NCBI GenBank assembly: GCA_021292165.1 | Contig: CM037879.1 | Span: 21,537,525 to 21,601,524 of the forward strand | Source of the DNA: Shinisaurus crocodilurus | Taxonomy: Eukaryota > Chordata > Lepidosauria > Squamata > Shinisauridae | DNA: 64,000 bases | Direction of reading: 5' to 3' | In this document: piece by piece, positions 60,201-64,000 of the stretch | Position numbering within the stretch: position 1 is the stretch's first letter | Layout: every line of letters begins with the position of its first letter | The notes under the pieces: generated by a model | The model's database searches: none | Told to the model about the DNA's origin: nothing | What the model saw: only the letters and a program-made list of their open reading frames with translations | Program-made: the position numbers and the translations under genes

Positions 60201-62511
60201 TTTGTAAACTAGAAGAGGGTGGGTTTTCCCCCTTCTCCTTTCAGGCAGTCCATGAGCTGAAAAATATTTTCACCATATATATGCCCCATGGCAATCTTCA
60301 TGGCCATCCAAGATGTGCACCACTAGCTCTTTAATAATCTGTGCATCAGGTTCAATATACAGGAGGACATTCCTAGCAGTTCCTCAACCATTGTGGAACT
60401 TTTCCTGGAAGTTGCACAAGGCCGTATTCTGAGCCTCAGCAAAGAGTGGGACCTTTCCAAGCACATCTGATGGTTGGAAGCTCACAAGGATGGCAGGAAG
60501 GCGATAGTCCTCCCCTACTGTTGTCTCCGCTCCACATTAACTATGAATTTGGAGGTTCCACTTCATAGCCCAGAGGAGGGCAACAAAGATGGTTAGAGAA
60601 GCTTGAAGGAGTTGGGTACATTTAGCCTGGAGAAGATACAATTAAGAGGCGACAGGATAGCCATCTCCAAATCCCTGGTCACATAGATGATGGAGCAAAC
60701 ATGTTTTCTGTTGCCTCAGAGCAGACTACCTCAACCTGATGCCTTCCAGATGTGTTGGACTGCCACCCCCACAATTCCAAGCCAGCATACCCACTGGCTG
60801 GGCATGATGGAAGTTGCAGTCCAACACATCTGGAGGGCACCGGGTTGGGGAAGGCTGCTCCAGAGAACAGATCTTGAACCAACAGGTTCAAACTGTGAGA
60901 AAGGGGATTTCAACTAAACATTAGGAAGAACTTCATGAAGGTACGAGCTGTCCAACAGTGGCACAGACTGCCTAGGAAGGGGGCAGACTCTCCTTTGTTA
61001 GAGGAGTTTAAACAGAGGCTGGATGGCCACTTATCAGGGATGCTGTAGCAGATGATTTCTGGCATTGGCGGTGGGATGGACTAGATGACCTTTGAAAGCC
61101 CTTCCAACTCTTCTATTCAGCCATCATGGCTAATAGCAACCGAAGAGACCTACCCTCCATAGATTCATCTAATGCCCCTTGAAAACCATCTAAGCCAGTG
61201 GCCATCATCACATCTTGAAGCCCCCAATTCCATAAACGTGCCATGTGAAGGGCTTTCTTTTGTCTGTCATGAACCCATGGTCAGTTTCCTCGGGTGACCT
61301 CAAGTTCTCGTGTTAGGAGTGAGGGAAGGGAAAAAATTCTTTCTCCATTTCCTCCACACCATGCATCCATTTATAAAACTCTTATACTGTGTGTGTGTGT
61401 GTGTCCCCCACCCACCCTGCCTCTGCATAGTCATCTTTCTGCTAGTCTAAAAAGCCCCAAATGCCTCAGGGATGATGGCGAGTTGTAGTCCAACACACCT
61501 GGAGGGCACCAGGTTGGGACATGCTGCATTAGCTTGGTAAGGAAGGTGCACCACCCCCTTGGTTGGTTGGGCTGCCCATTTTTGCCCCCTGCCCAGCTCT
61601 CATAAGATCCTCTTTGGGATCAGGGAGATCTACCAGATCAGAAAGGATGAAGACTGAAATATAGAGACAGGCACACATGCACACAAACGTTCTAAGGCCG
61701 TGTGAACATGGACGCCAAAGGAGGCGGCCTGGTGTTACTCCCCTAGCAGGCTCTGAAATACAACTGTACCCCTTCTGTCCCTCCTCCAGAAGCACGAGAG
61801 AGGGGGCTGGTTCCGAAGGAGCGAGGGAGGCGACAGTAACACCCTCCCTCAGTTGCTACAGAGGTGCTTTGCTGCTCCATCAATCCCCGCTGGTCTCTTG
61901 CAACTCACACAGGGGCTCTCTATCAGCCTGTCAAATCCAAGGTCAGCCTCAAGTTATCAGCATCTATCACCCAGCTACTTTATGGCCCCAAGCCTCCCTT
62001 TTCCCAGCATATGAATCAAAAGCGCGGAAGCCGTGTTCCATAAGTCATCAGCTCACACCCTGGTGTCGGGACGCCAGCAAAGAGCCCAGCTACGCCAGGA
62101 GAAAGGAAAGTAAGGCTGCGAGCCTCACCTGAGAGCAAGTCCCTTTGGAATCAACGGCACTTACTTCTGAGTAGGCGTGCACAGAATCGCACTGTAAGAT
62201 TCCTGCTTCTAGCACAGGGACTGGGTGGGAGATTGCTTTAACTTTGCGGGAGGCAGGCCTTTTGGAGTGCAGAGGAAGCCCCTGCAATGCACAAAAGCCT
62301 CCTTGCCACAGCCCCTGAAGCCAGAGGGGGTCGGGCCTGATCCTCCTGCCAGCTCTCACCTCAGGGTAGGCTTTGGAGTGCTGTGGACGCTTTCGTTATC
62401 CTCTATCTCGGGGCCACTGTCGCTGTTGTTGCATTCCTCGAGGCTGTCGTAAAGCAGGCCGAGATCCTCCTCCACTTCTTGGGTCTGATCCACCGGGTCG
62501 GAATCCAAAAC
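38719..62511 (-). CDS. PACS-family sorting adaptor (PACS2-like), 16 exons, 5' partial
   Basis: PACS proteins are cytosolic adaptors that bind phosphorylated acidic-cluster motifs and steer furin and other cargo among trans-Golgi network, endosomes, ER and mitochondria. The 16 exons encode about 613 residues: the acidic middle region (62360-54601) and the whole C-terminal region (54218-38719). The furin-binding region and start lie beyond 64000. PACS2-like wording includes [16 protein letters not shown] and STPKP-x-LR; PACS1-like wording includes FLSKKP and [10 protein letters not shown]. It is therefore either PACS2 with conservative features or a separate paralogue. All splice sites are GT-AG and phases join. 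One extra base in the exon at 49610-49765 breaks the frame. It converges on CUL7. Confidence 0.9.
38835..39598. other. PACS last intron, nothing recognised
   Basis: Pyrimidine-rich stretches near 39170-39320, no repeat family named. Confidence 0.35.
39599..39712 (-). CDS. PACS exon, penultimate coding
   Basis: Reads [20 protein letters not shown] then [18 protein letters not shown]. Highly conserved; acceptor cttggcag, donor gtaagt, phase 1. Confidence 0.95.
39897..40120 (-). CDS. PACS exon, GLQVDYW to KEKNKK block
   Basis: Reads [20 protein letters not shown], then [17 protein letters not shown] and [13 protein letters not shown]. The YWTA and FRSLQVSR wording is PACS2-like; MAMTVV is PACS1-like. 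Acceptor ccccccag, donor gtaact, phase 1. Confidence 0.95.
40224..40600. mobile_element. Possible hAT-type fragment
   Basis: CAGGGGTGCACAACGTATAG and GGCCACATGTGGCCCC look like a hAT left terminus; I cannot find the matching right end. Confidence 0.3.
41213..41302. mobile_element. Short palindromic repeat (CCTATGCATG family)
   Basis: ATTCTATGCATGTCTACTCA, then TTGAGTTCAATGGGGCTTAC with its inverse, close to the element at 4728. Confidence 0.6.
41431..41687. mobile_element. Palindromic MITE with GGGTTGTTGTT blocks
   Basis: Ends TGGTTCACACGTAACAACAG and TGTTACATGTGAACCAG are inverted; inner GGGTTGTTAATCACAAGCAA pairs with TTGTTTGTGATTACCAATCC. Confidence 0.72.
42597..42738 (-). CDS. PACS exon, Ser/Pro-rich segment
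   Basis: Reads [20 protein letters not shown] then [19 protein letters not shown], matching the DSDD and TPPSSPSVSGGLS blocks of PACS2. Acceptor tccttag, donor gtaagc, phase 2. Confidence 0.92.
42739..43633. other. PACS intron, nothing recognised
   Basis: No repeat family or exon identified; a TG-rich patch lies near 43020-43080. Confidence 0.35.
43634..43676 (-). CDS. PACS 43-bp exon 2 of 2
   Basis: Reads [14 protein letters not shown], matching VVKVG(I/L)VE of the family. Acceptor ttggcag, donor gtgaga, ends phase 1. Confidence 0.93.
43932..43974 (-). CDS. PACS 43-bp exon 1 of 2
   Basis: Too short to be an obvious open frame: [15 protein letters not shown], matching the family SPDE(E/D)S-x-QKFIPF(V/I)G. 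Acceptor tttcacag, donor gtgagt, ends phase 0. Confidence 0.93.
43975..45461. other. PACS intron, first part
   Basis: Holds the TG repeat at 44793-44828; otherwise nothing that I can name. Confidence 0.35.
44793..44828. repeat. (TG)n microsatellite
   Basis: About 18 uninterrupted TG units. Confidence 0.95.
45462..45740. mobile_element. MITE with GGGCGGTATCCAAC termini
   Basis: Left end GGGCGGTATCCAACAGTGTC and the inverse of the right end (GACACAGTTGGATACTGCCC) match over about 22 bases with two or three differences. The middle has a nested inverted repeat around GCAATGGGTTGCA / TGCAACCCATTGC-like text. Confidence 0.68.
45741..45840. mobile_element. Degraded palindromic MITE
   Basis: AACAGCCCCAGCCAGTACGA and GGGAATTGTAGTCCAGTAAC, mostly the right arm. 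It abuts the previous element. Confidence 0.5.
45841..48963. other. PACS intron, second part
   Basis: About 3.1 kb in which I recognise only a C-run (47333-47343) and the GAAA repeat at 48912. No exon or RNA gene supported. Confidence 0.3.
48912..48942. repeat. (GAAA)n microsatellite
   Basis: Seven GAAA units ending GGAAG, just after the donor side of a PACS exon. Confidence 0.92.
48964..49066 (-). CDS. PACS exon, C-terminal region
   Basis: Reads [20 protein letters not shown] then [10 protein letters not shown]. The ending LTYKQK is the PACS2 form; PACS1 has LTCRHK. Acceptor tctccag, donor gtaaga. Confidence 0.94.
49193..49303 (-). CDS. PACS exon, C-terminal region
   Basis: Reads [20 protein letters not shown] and [13 protein letters not shown], as in the conserved [13 protein letters not shown] block of the family. 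Acceptor tttcccag, donor gtaaga, phase 1. Confidence 0.95.
49610..49765 (-). CDS. PACS exon with a one-base frameshift
   Basis: Reads [20 protein letters not shown] and [15 protein letters not shown], then needs to skip one base (one of the two C at 49649-49650 on the plus strand) to continue [14 protein letters not shown]. Without the skip a stop follows at once. With it, the exon ends in the phase the next exon needs, so a base-call error is likelier than a dead gene. Confidence 0.92.
49893..50022. mobile_element. Palindromic MITE, first of a cluster
   Basis: Arms CCAAACCAGCCTTCCCCAAC and GTTGGGGAAGACTGGACTAA are inverted; inner GGATGATAGGGGTTGTAGTC. Confidence 0.75.
50023..50183. mobile_element. 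Palindromic MITE, second of a cluster
   Basis: Left GGGAAGGGGAATGCGTGGTC and right GGCCACGCATTTCCCACCCC are inverted. It lies between two other copies whose ends (ACTAAACC / GGTTTAGT) flank it. Confidence 0.7.
50184..50303. mobile_element. Palindromic MITE, third of a cluster
   Basis: GTCCAGCCTTCTCCAACCTG then GGACTACAACCTCCC and GGGAGCTGTAGTCC; the right arm is shortened. Confidence 0.6.
50430..50536 (-). CDS. PACS exon, C-terminal region
   Basis: Reads [20 protein letters not shown] then [15 protein letters not shown], ending TA in phase 2 before gtgagt. Matches the CTCS-x-x-x-VQAAFST-type block. Confidence 0.94.
50884..51300 (+). mobile_element. CR1-like LINE (second family), split by a 5S SINE
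   Basis: GACGGTCGCCAACCTGGACA to GGAAAGGGCTATTG, then after the SINE CAGAGGCATCCGGTTGGCCA to CTTTTCTAACGTTCTCATG. Sense orientation. Confidence 0.75.
51041..51195 (+). mobile_element. 5S-headed SINE with CR1-like tail, copy 2
   Basis: TGGCTCAGCTTGTCTGAGCG, then AAGCTAAGCAGGGTCAGGCC and TTACTTGGATGGGAGACC (5S-like), followed by GAGCAGGGGGTTGGACTCGA (CR1 tail). Inserted inside a LINE. Confidence 0.9.
51340..51730. repeat. Interspersed repeat, family undetermined
   Basis: Begins GAGGGCTTGTTTATTTCGAA, A-rich middle, then GGGCTTCCACAAACATGGGG, like 16440-16910. Confidence 0.45.
51742..51880. mobile_element. Palindromic MITE, CTTCCCCAACCTGG type
   Basis: Arms GACCTTCCCCCACCTGGTGC and CAGACCGGGGAAGGTTGG; inner CAGCTCCCATCATCCCCC pairs with GAATGATGGGAGTTGTAG. 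Confidence 0.75.
52488..52735 (+). mobile_element. CR1-like LINE (second family) fragment
   Basis: Contains GGAAGGACCTCTTCTCGCAG and TTAAACTATGGAATTGGCTA, the same type of 3' region as at 56478. It ends just before the Helitron. Confidence 0.62.
52742..53444 (+). mobile_element. Non-autonomous Helitron
   Basis: Begins TCTATATATATAAAAG after an A and ends CTAG before a T, the Helitron A|T insertion rule with TC and CTRR termini. A short GC hairpin (GCGCAGCTGC) lies 11 bases before the CTAG. Contains a (GACT)n run at 52767-52790. 703 bp, no Rep/helicase. Confidence 0.68.
53446..53658 (-). mobile_element. tRNA-headed SINE (second family), copy 2
   Basis: Minus-strand head GCCAGCATGGCGTAGTGCTT, body with the inverse of GGTTAGGCTGAGAGTCAGTG, tail facing the Helitron end. 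Related to 4098-4326. Confidence 0.7.
53728..54040 (+). mobile_element. CR1-like LINE (second family) 3' fragment
   Basis: GATGGCTTTAAAATTCATGG to GGCCTTTGGCCTGATTCAGC, sense. Confidence 0.68.
54074..54186. mobile_element. Palindromic MITE beside a PACS exon
   Basis: Arms GGTTAGATCAACCTTCCCCA and TTGGGGAAGATTGGATTAGA are inverted. It ends about 32 bases from the donor of the PACS exon at 54218. Confidence 0.75.
54218..54322 (-). CDS. PACS exon, start of C-terminal region
   Basis: 35 codons: [20 protein letters not shown] and PESIILVN, ending EWQGQ. Near-identical to both PACS1 and PACS2. Acceptor gctgcag, donor gtgagg. Confidence 0.96.
54601..54733 (-). CDS. PACS exon, serine-rich basic segment
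   Basis: Reads [20 protein letters not shown] then [18 protein letters not shown], matching the STSLKERQ and NSLDNERCPD blocks of PACS proteins. Acceptor ctttcag, donor gtctgg, phase 0. Confidence 0.9.
54961..55299. mobile_element. Palindromic MITE with GGGTT/AACCC blocks, copy 2
   Basis: Ends CTTCAGACAACATGATAACC and GGTTATCGTGTTGTCTGAACC are inverted; the middle has GAACAACCCAAGAAG and GTTGTTGGGTTGTGAAC. Same family as 19782-20076. Confidence 0.72.
55340..55560. repeat. Degraded interspersed repeat
   Basis: TTTACTATTTATTGGTTTGT then an A-rich stretch, of the kind seen at 16.5 and 18.5 kb. Confidence 0.3.
55886..56013 (-). CDS. PACS exon, variable middle region
   Basis: Reads [20 protein letters not shown] then [19 protein letters not shown], between acceptor cctctcag and donor gtaagg, phase 2 end. 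Not recognisable on its own, but its phases fit both neighbours. Confidence 0.75.
56478..56772 (+). mobile_element. CR1-like LINE (second family) 3' end
   Basis: TTAAACTATGGAATTCACTT to TCCAGCATGGCTCTTCTCAC; the clearest copy of this family in the window. Confidence 0.78.
56885..57014. mobile_element. Palindromic MITE, CTTCCCCAACCTGG type
   Basis: TCTGGTGCCCTCCAGATGAT, CAACTCCCATAAGCCCC, then the inverse GGGAGCTGTAGTCCAAAACA and GAGGGCACTAGGTTGGGCTA. Confidence 0.7.
57023..57158. mobile_element. Palindromic MITE, GGGTGGGCAAC type
   Basis: Arms AAGGGTGGGCAACTTGTGGC and GCCACAAGTTGCCCACCCCT are inverted over about 20 bases. Confidence 0.8.
57239..57286. repeat. (CA)n microsatellite
   Basis: About 23 CA units with one CG interruption near the start. 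Confidence 0.95.
57315..57711. mobile_element. hAT-like MITE, 397 bp, copy 2
   Basis: Ends CAGTGGTGCAGCAG and the inverted CTCCACTACACCACCG, flanked by GCACTACC and GCACTATC (7 of 8). Same orientation and almost the same length as 1371-1766, with shared blocks such as AGACCAGGCCACCCCA and CAGGGAACAATATATT. Confidence 0.78.
57917..58070 (+). mobile_element. 5S-headed SINE with CR1-like tail, copy 3
   Basis: TGGCTTACGCTGGCTCAGCT opens a well-kept 5S-like head (GCTAAGCAGGGTCAGGCCTG, TTACTTGGATGGGAGACC); the tail GGGTTGGACTCGATGGCCTT matches CR1. Confidence 0.92.
58128..58220. mobile_element. Short palindromic repeat (CCTATGCATG family)
   Basis: ATCCTATGCATGTTTAGACA with AGAAAAAAG on the left, and the inverse TTTTTTTCTATCAAAACATG CATAGGA on the right. 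Confidence 0.65.
58221..58822. other. PACS intron, nothing recognised
   Basis: No repeat family or exon supported. Confidence 0.35.
58823..58894 (-). CDS. PACS exon, variable middle region
   Basis: 24 codons from [14 protein letters not shown] to METVAM, flanked by acceptor ccccccag and donor gtgagt. Low conservation; placed by phase and position between two recognised exons. Confidence 0.75.
59309..59339. repeat. (GGA)n run next to a PACS splice donor
   Basis: Nine to ten GGA units on the plus strand, about 12 bases past the donor of the exon at 59351; on the transcript it reads (TCC)n. Confidence 0.9.
59351..59444 (-). CDS. PACS exon, FFEGxSHSxSQTEI block
   Basis: Reads [20 protein letters not shown] then QERESGSP, the conserved FEG-x-S-x-SSSQTEI motif of PACS1 and PACS2. 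Acceptor cttctgcag, donor gtgagt, ends phase 0. A GGA repeat follows the donor. Confidence 0.93.
59461..59496. repeat. (GACA/GACG)n run
   Basis: CGGACGGACAGACAGACAGA type repeat just before the acceptor of the same PACS exon. Confidence 0.85.
59500..60540. other. PACS intron, nothing recognised
   Basis: Contains a short CA run at 59890-59905 and G-rich text near 59628-59653. No family named. Confidence 0.3.
60545..61115 (+). mobile_element. CR1-type LINE 3' fragment, split by a MITE
   Basis: AGAGGAGGGCAACAAAGATG, then after the MITE ACTAAACATTAGGAAGAACT and GGATGGACTAGATGACCTTT. A CR1 subfamily different from the one at 16-17 kb. Confidence 0.78.
60717..60866. mobile_element. Palindromic MITE inside a CR1 fragment
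   Basis: Arms GAGCAGACTACCTCAACCTG and GGTTGGGGAAGGCTGCTC; inner CAGATGTGTTGGACTGC and GCAGTCCAACACATCTG are exact inverses. Confidence 0.8.
61117..61385 (-). mobile_element. CR1-like LINE (second family), antisense
   Basis: AGCCAGTGGCCATCATCACA and TCATGAACCCATGGTCAG, the inverse of LINE 3' text, followed by a short GT run (61389-61405). Confidence 0.6.
61461..61528. mobile_element. Half of a palindromic MITE
   Basis: Right arm only: GGGATGATGGCGAGTTGTAG and GGAGGGCACCAGGTTGGGAC. Confidence 0.6.
61529..62359. other. PACS intron
   Basis: A fragment of the short CCTATGC-type repeat is at 62130-62200 (GGCACTTACTTCTGAGTAGG). Otherwise nothing recognised. Confidence 0.35.
62360..62511 (-). CDS. 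PACS exon, acidic middle region
   Basis: Reads [20 protein letters not shown], then [20 protein letters not shown], ending TLR in phase 2. Matches the EEDLDLLYDTL and STPKPKLR blocks of PACS2. Acceptor ttctgcag, donor gtgaga. First exon of this gene visible in the window. Confidence 0.93.
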
Positions 62512-63919
62512 CTGCAGAACCCAAACCAAAGAGGAAGAGAAACACAAACACTGCAGTGTAATATATATTTCTTTCTTTCACCATTTAAACCCTGCCTTTT
62601 AAAAAAAAACAAATAAAGAAAAATAAAAACCATCACAAAATCTAAAGCAGCCCTAACCATGAAACTAAACAAATGAGCTATAGGAAACAGCATCAGAAAA
62701 ACCAAATCGGCAACTAATAACAGCAATCCATTCAGAGCAACACTCCTTCATCCTTTGGCGGAAGAAATTTGCAACCCAGGGAACAGGGTCCAAAACACAG
62801 CACCAAGTCACCAATAATCAAAGTGGCATTGGGGACGGATCCCCGTGTTGCATTATCAACCCTTGTGAGCTCTTTTATGGAGATGGGAAAGGTGAACACG
62901 GCAGAACAGGGTGGAACAGTGTGAAGAGGAGGAGGAGGAGGAGCCTTCTGCCTAGGCAATTCAGCCTTGCCAGAGTTCATTCTCAAGATTCCCACTGCCT
63001 AGGGTCTTTCTACCCGAGGCATTTATTATTTTGTTAATCGCTGCATTTACTTTCGGTTTTGTTGCATCATTTAGATGTGAGCTCTACACAGAACTCTTCC
63101 TTTCCTGCTTTTCTGCTACACAACCTCTAGGTGGAGCTGTGCTATAGCGGAATAGCACAAATACACCATGAAATAGAGCACCATTTCCCCCATTGTAATT
63201 TAATAGCTGATTTTCCCCGTTCTTTAAAAAAACCCAAAAAAAACCAGGAAAATGCTCTGAAAAAGCAGAAGTGAAACTGGAGGATCACAACATCATTTAA
63301 AGAGCCTGTAAACAACCATGAATAAGGAATCACGAGTGCACAATAAGTGTTTCCTGTAGAAAAGCCCCTAATCTCAGACATTATTCAATCGGATCAAACT
63401 GCTTGACCTGAAGTTAGTGCTTCTTTCAATATAAGAAGAGGACCAGGGACAGCTTCTCCACAAAGATCTCATTGTATTCCTCCTTCCAGCAGATAGAACA
63501 GAGGCAGCTAGAAACTGGAAATGCTCTTCTAGATATGCAATCCAGAACTGGTTCACAAGGATTTGGTTTTTGGTATTGTCTGAAAAGTTAATGCATCAAT
63601 GCAGACTAGCAAGAAGTGCAGCTAAACAAGATTCCTTCTTTGAAATGTGGTCTCCCTTCATCTCTTACAACAAATGGGTGTCTTGGGGCCATCTTCCATC
63701 ATCTCATTTGGAAAGATACATTTACCTGACTCAGGACAGTAATCATGCTGTAATTTGCCTTGAAAGTCTTTTGGGCTACGATTTGTTAGATGCTCTCTCA
63801 TCCACTTTTGATTTTGTTATTAGTTTGTCCTGTTGCAACATATGTACTTGTACTCCAAAAGTTGTTTTTTTGTTTTGTTTTGTTTTTTTAAGATTCCAAT
63901 TCCCAGATTCTGTGCCAGG
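62512..63919. other. PACS intron, 5' side
   Basis: A/T-rich, with A-runs near 62600-62640 and a GGA run near 62927. No earlier PACS exon is visible, so the furin-binding region lies beyond 64000. Confidence 0.4.
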
Positions 63920-63922
63920 TGC

Positions 63923-64000
63923 TGTGGCTTACGCTTGCTCAGCTTGTCTGAGTGTGGAAAGCTAAGCAGGGTCAGGCCTGGTTATTACTTGGATGGGAGA
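63923..64000 (+). mobile_element. 5S-headed SINE, copy 4, cut by the window end
   Basis: TGGCTTACGCTTGCTCAGCT and GCTAAGCAGGGTCAGGCCTG, ending at GATGGGAGA on the last base. The tail is outside the window. Confidence 0.88.

Noticed and set aside
63923..64000. A 5S rRNA gene
   Set aside because: Only the internal promoter region is 5S-like, and complete copies in the window continue into a CR1 tail, so it is a SINE.
1..64000. CRISPR arrays, operons, bacterial promoters or integrons
   Set aside because: The window is intron-rich vertebrate DNA; repeats are transposons and microsatellites, with no regularly spaced direct repeats.

Overview
The window is vertebrate nuclear DNA, most likely from a squamate reptile (lizard or snake). 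I infer this from many CR1 LINE copies in both orientations, a SINE with a 5S-rRNA-like head, a SINE with a tRNA-Ala-like head, a Ty1/copia insertion, a Helitron, many hAT-type and palindromic MITEs, and intron-rich genes. Species cannot be read from the sequence.

Two host genes lie tail to tail. The first, on the plus strand (832-33798, 28 exons visible, 5' end outside the window), is a cullin-7 gene. It has a CPH domain, a DOC/APC10 domain, a cullin region and a C-terminal winged-helix segment, and it ends in FSTFR as I remember mammalian CUL7 ending. It has no RING-IBR-RING tail, so it is not CUL9. It nevertheless keeps about 260 residues of helical-repeat sequence (exons at 13346-18445) that resemble the middle of CUL9 and that mammalian CUL7, as I remember it, lacks. 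The visible exons encode about 1,760 residues.

The second, on the minus strand (62511 down to 38719, 16 exons visible, 5' exons beyond 64000), is a PACS-family trafficking adaptor covering the middle region and the C-terminal region. Its wording is closer to PACS2 than PACS1 but mixed. Its position beside CUL7 raises the possibility of a third PACS paralogue. The two poly(A) signals are about 1.3 kb apart (35227 and 36575).

Layout: 1-6.2 kb, CUL7 exons 1-5 with MITEs and SINEs; 6.5-12.5 kb, a long minus-strand CR1 (esterase ORF1, endonuclease, reverse transcriptase) split by a young, internally deleted Copia element with 5-bp target duplications; 13.3-19.5 kb, the CUL9-like exons among CR1 and SINE copies; 21-33.8 kb, the DOC and cullin exons with two clear hAT elements; 33.8-38.7 kb, the two 3' UTRs and the short gap; 38.7-62.5 kb, PACS exons with a Helitron, hAT MITEs, LINE fragments and simple repeats; 62.5-64 kb, PACS intron ending in a 5S-headed SINE cut by the window edge.

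Two places do not read cleanly: the phases around the CUL7 exon near 18.24-18.45 kb and a one-base frameshift in the PACS exon near 49.65 kb. Both look more like assembly or homopolymer errors than gene decay, because all neighbouring exons are intact.
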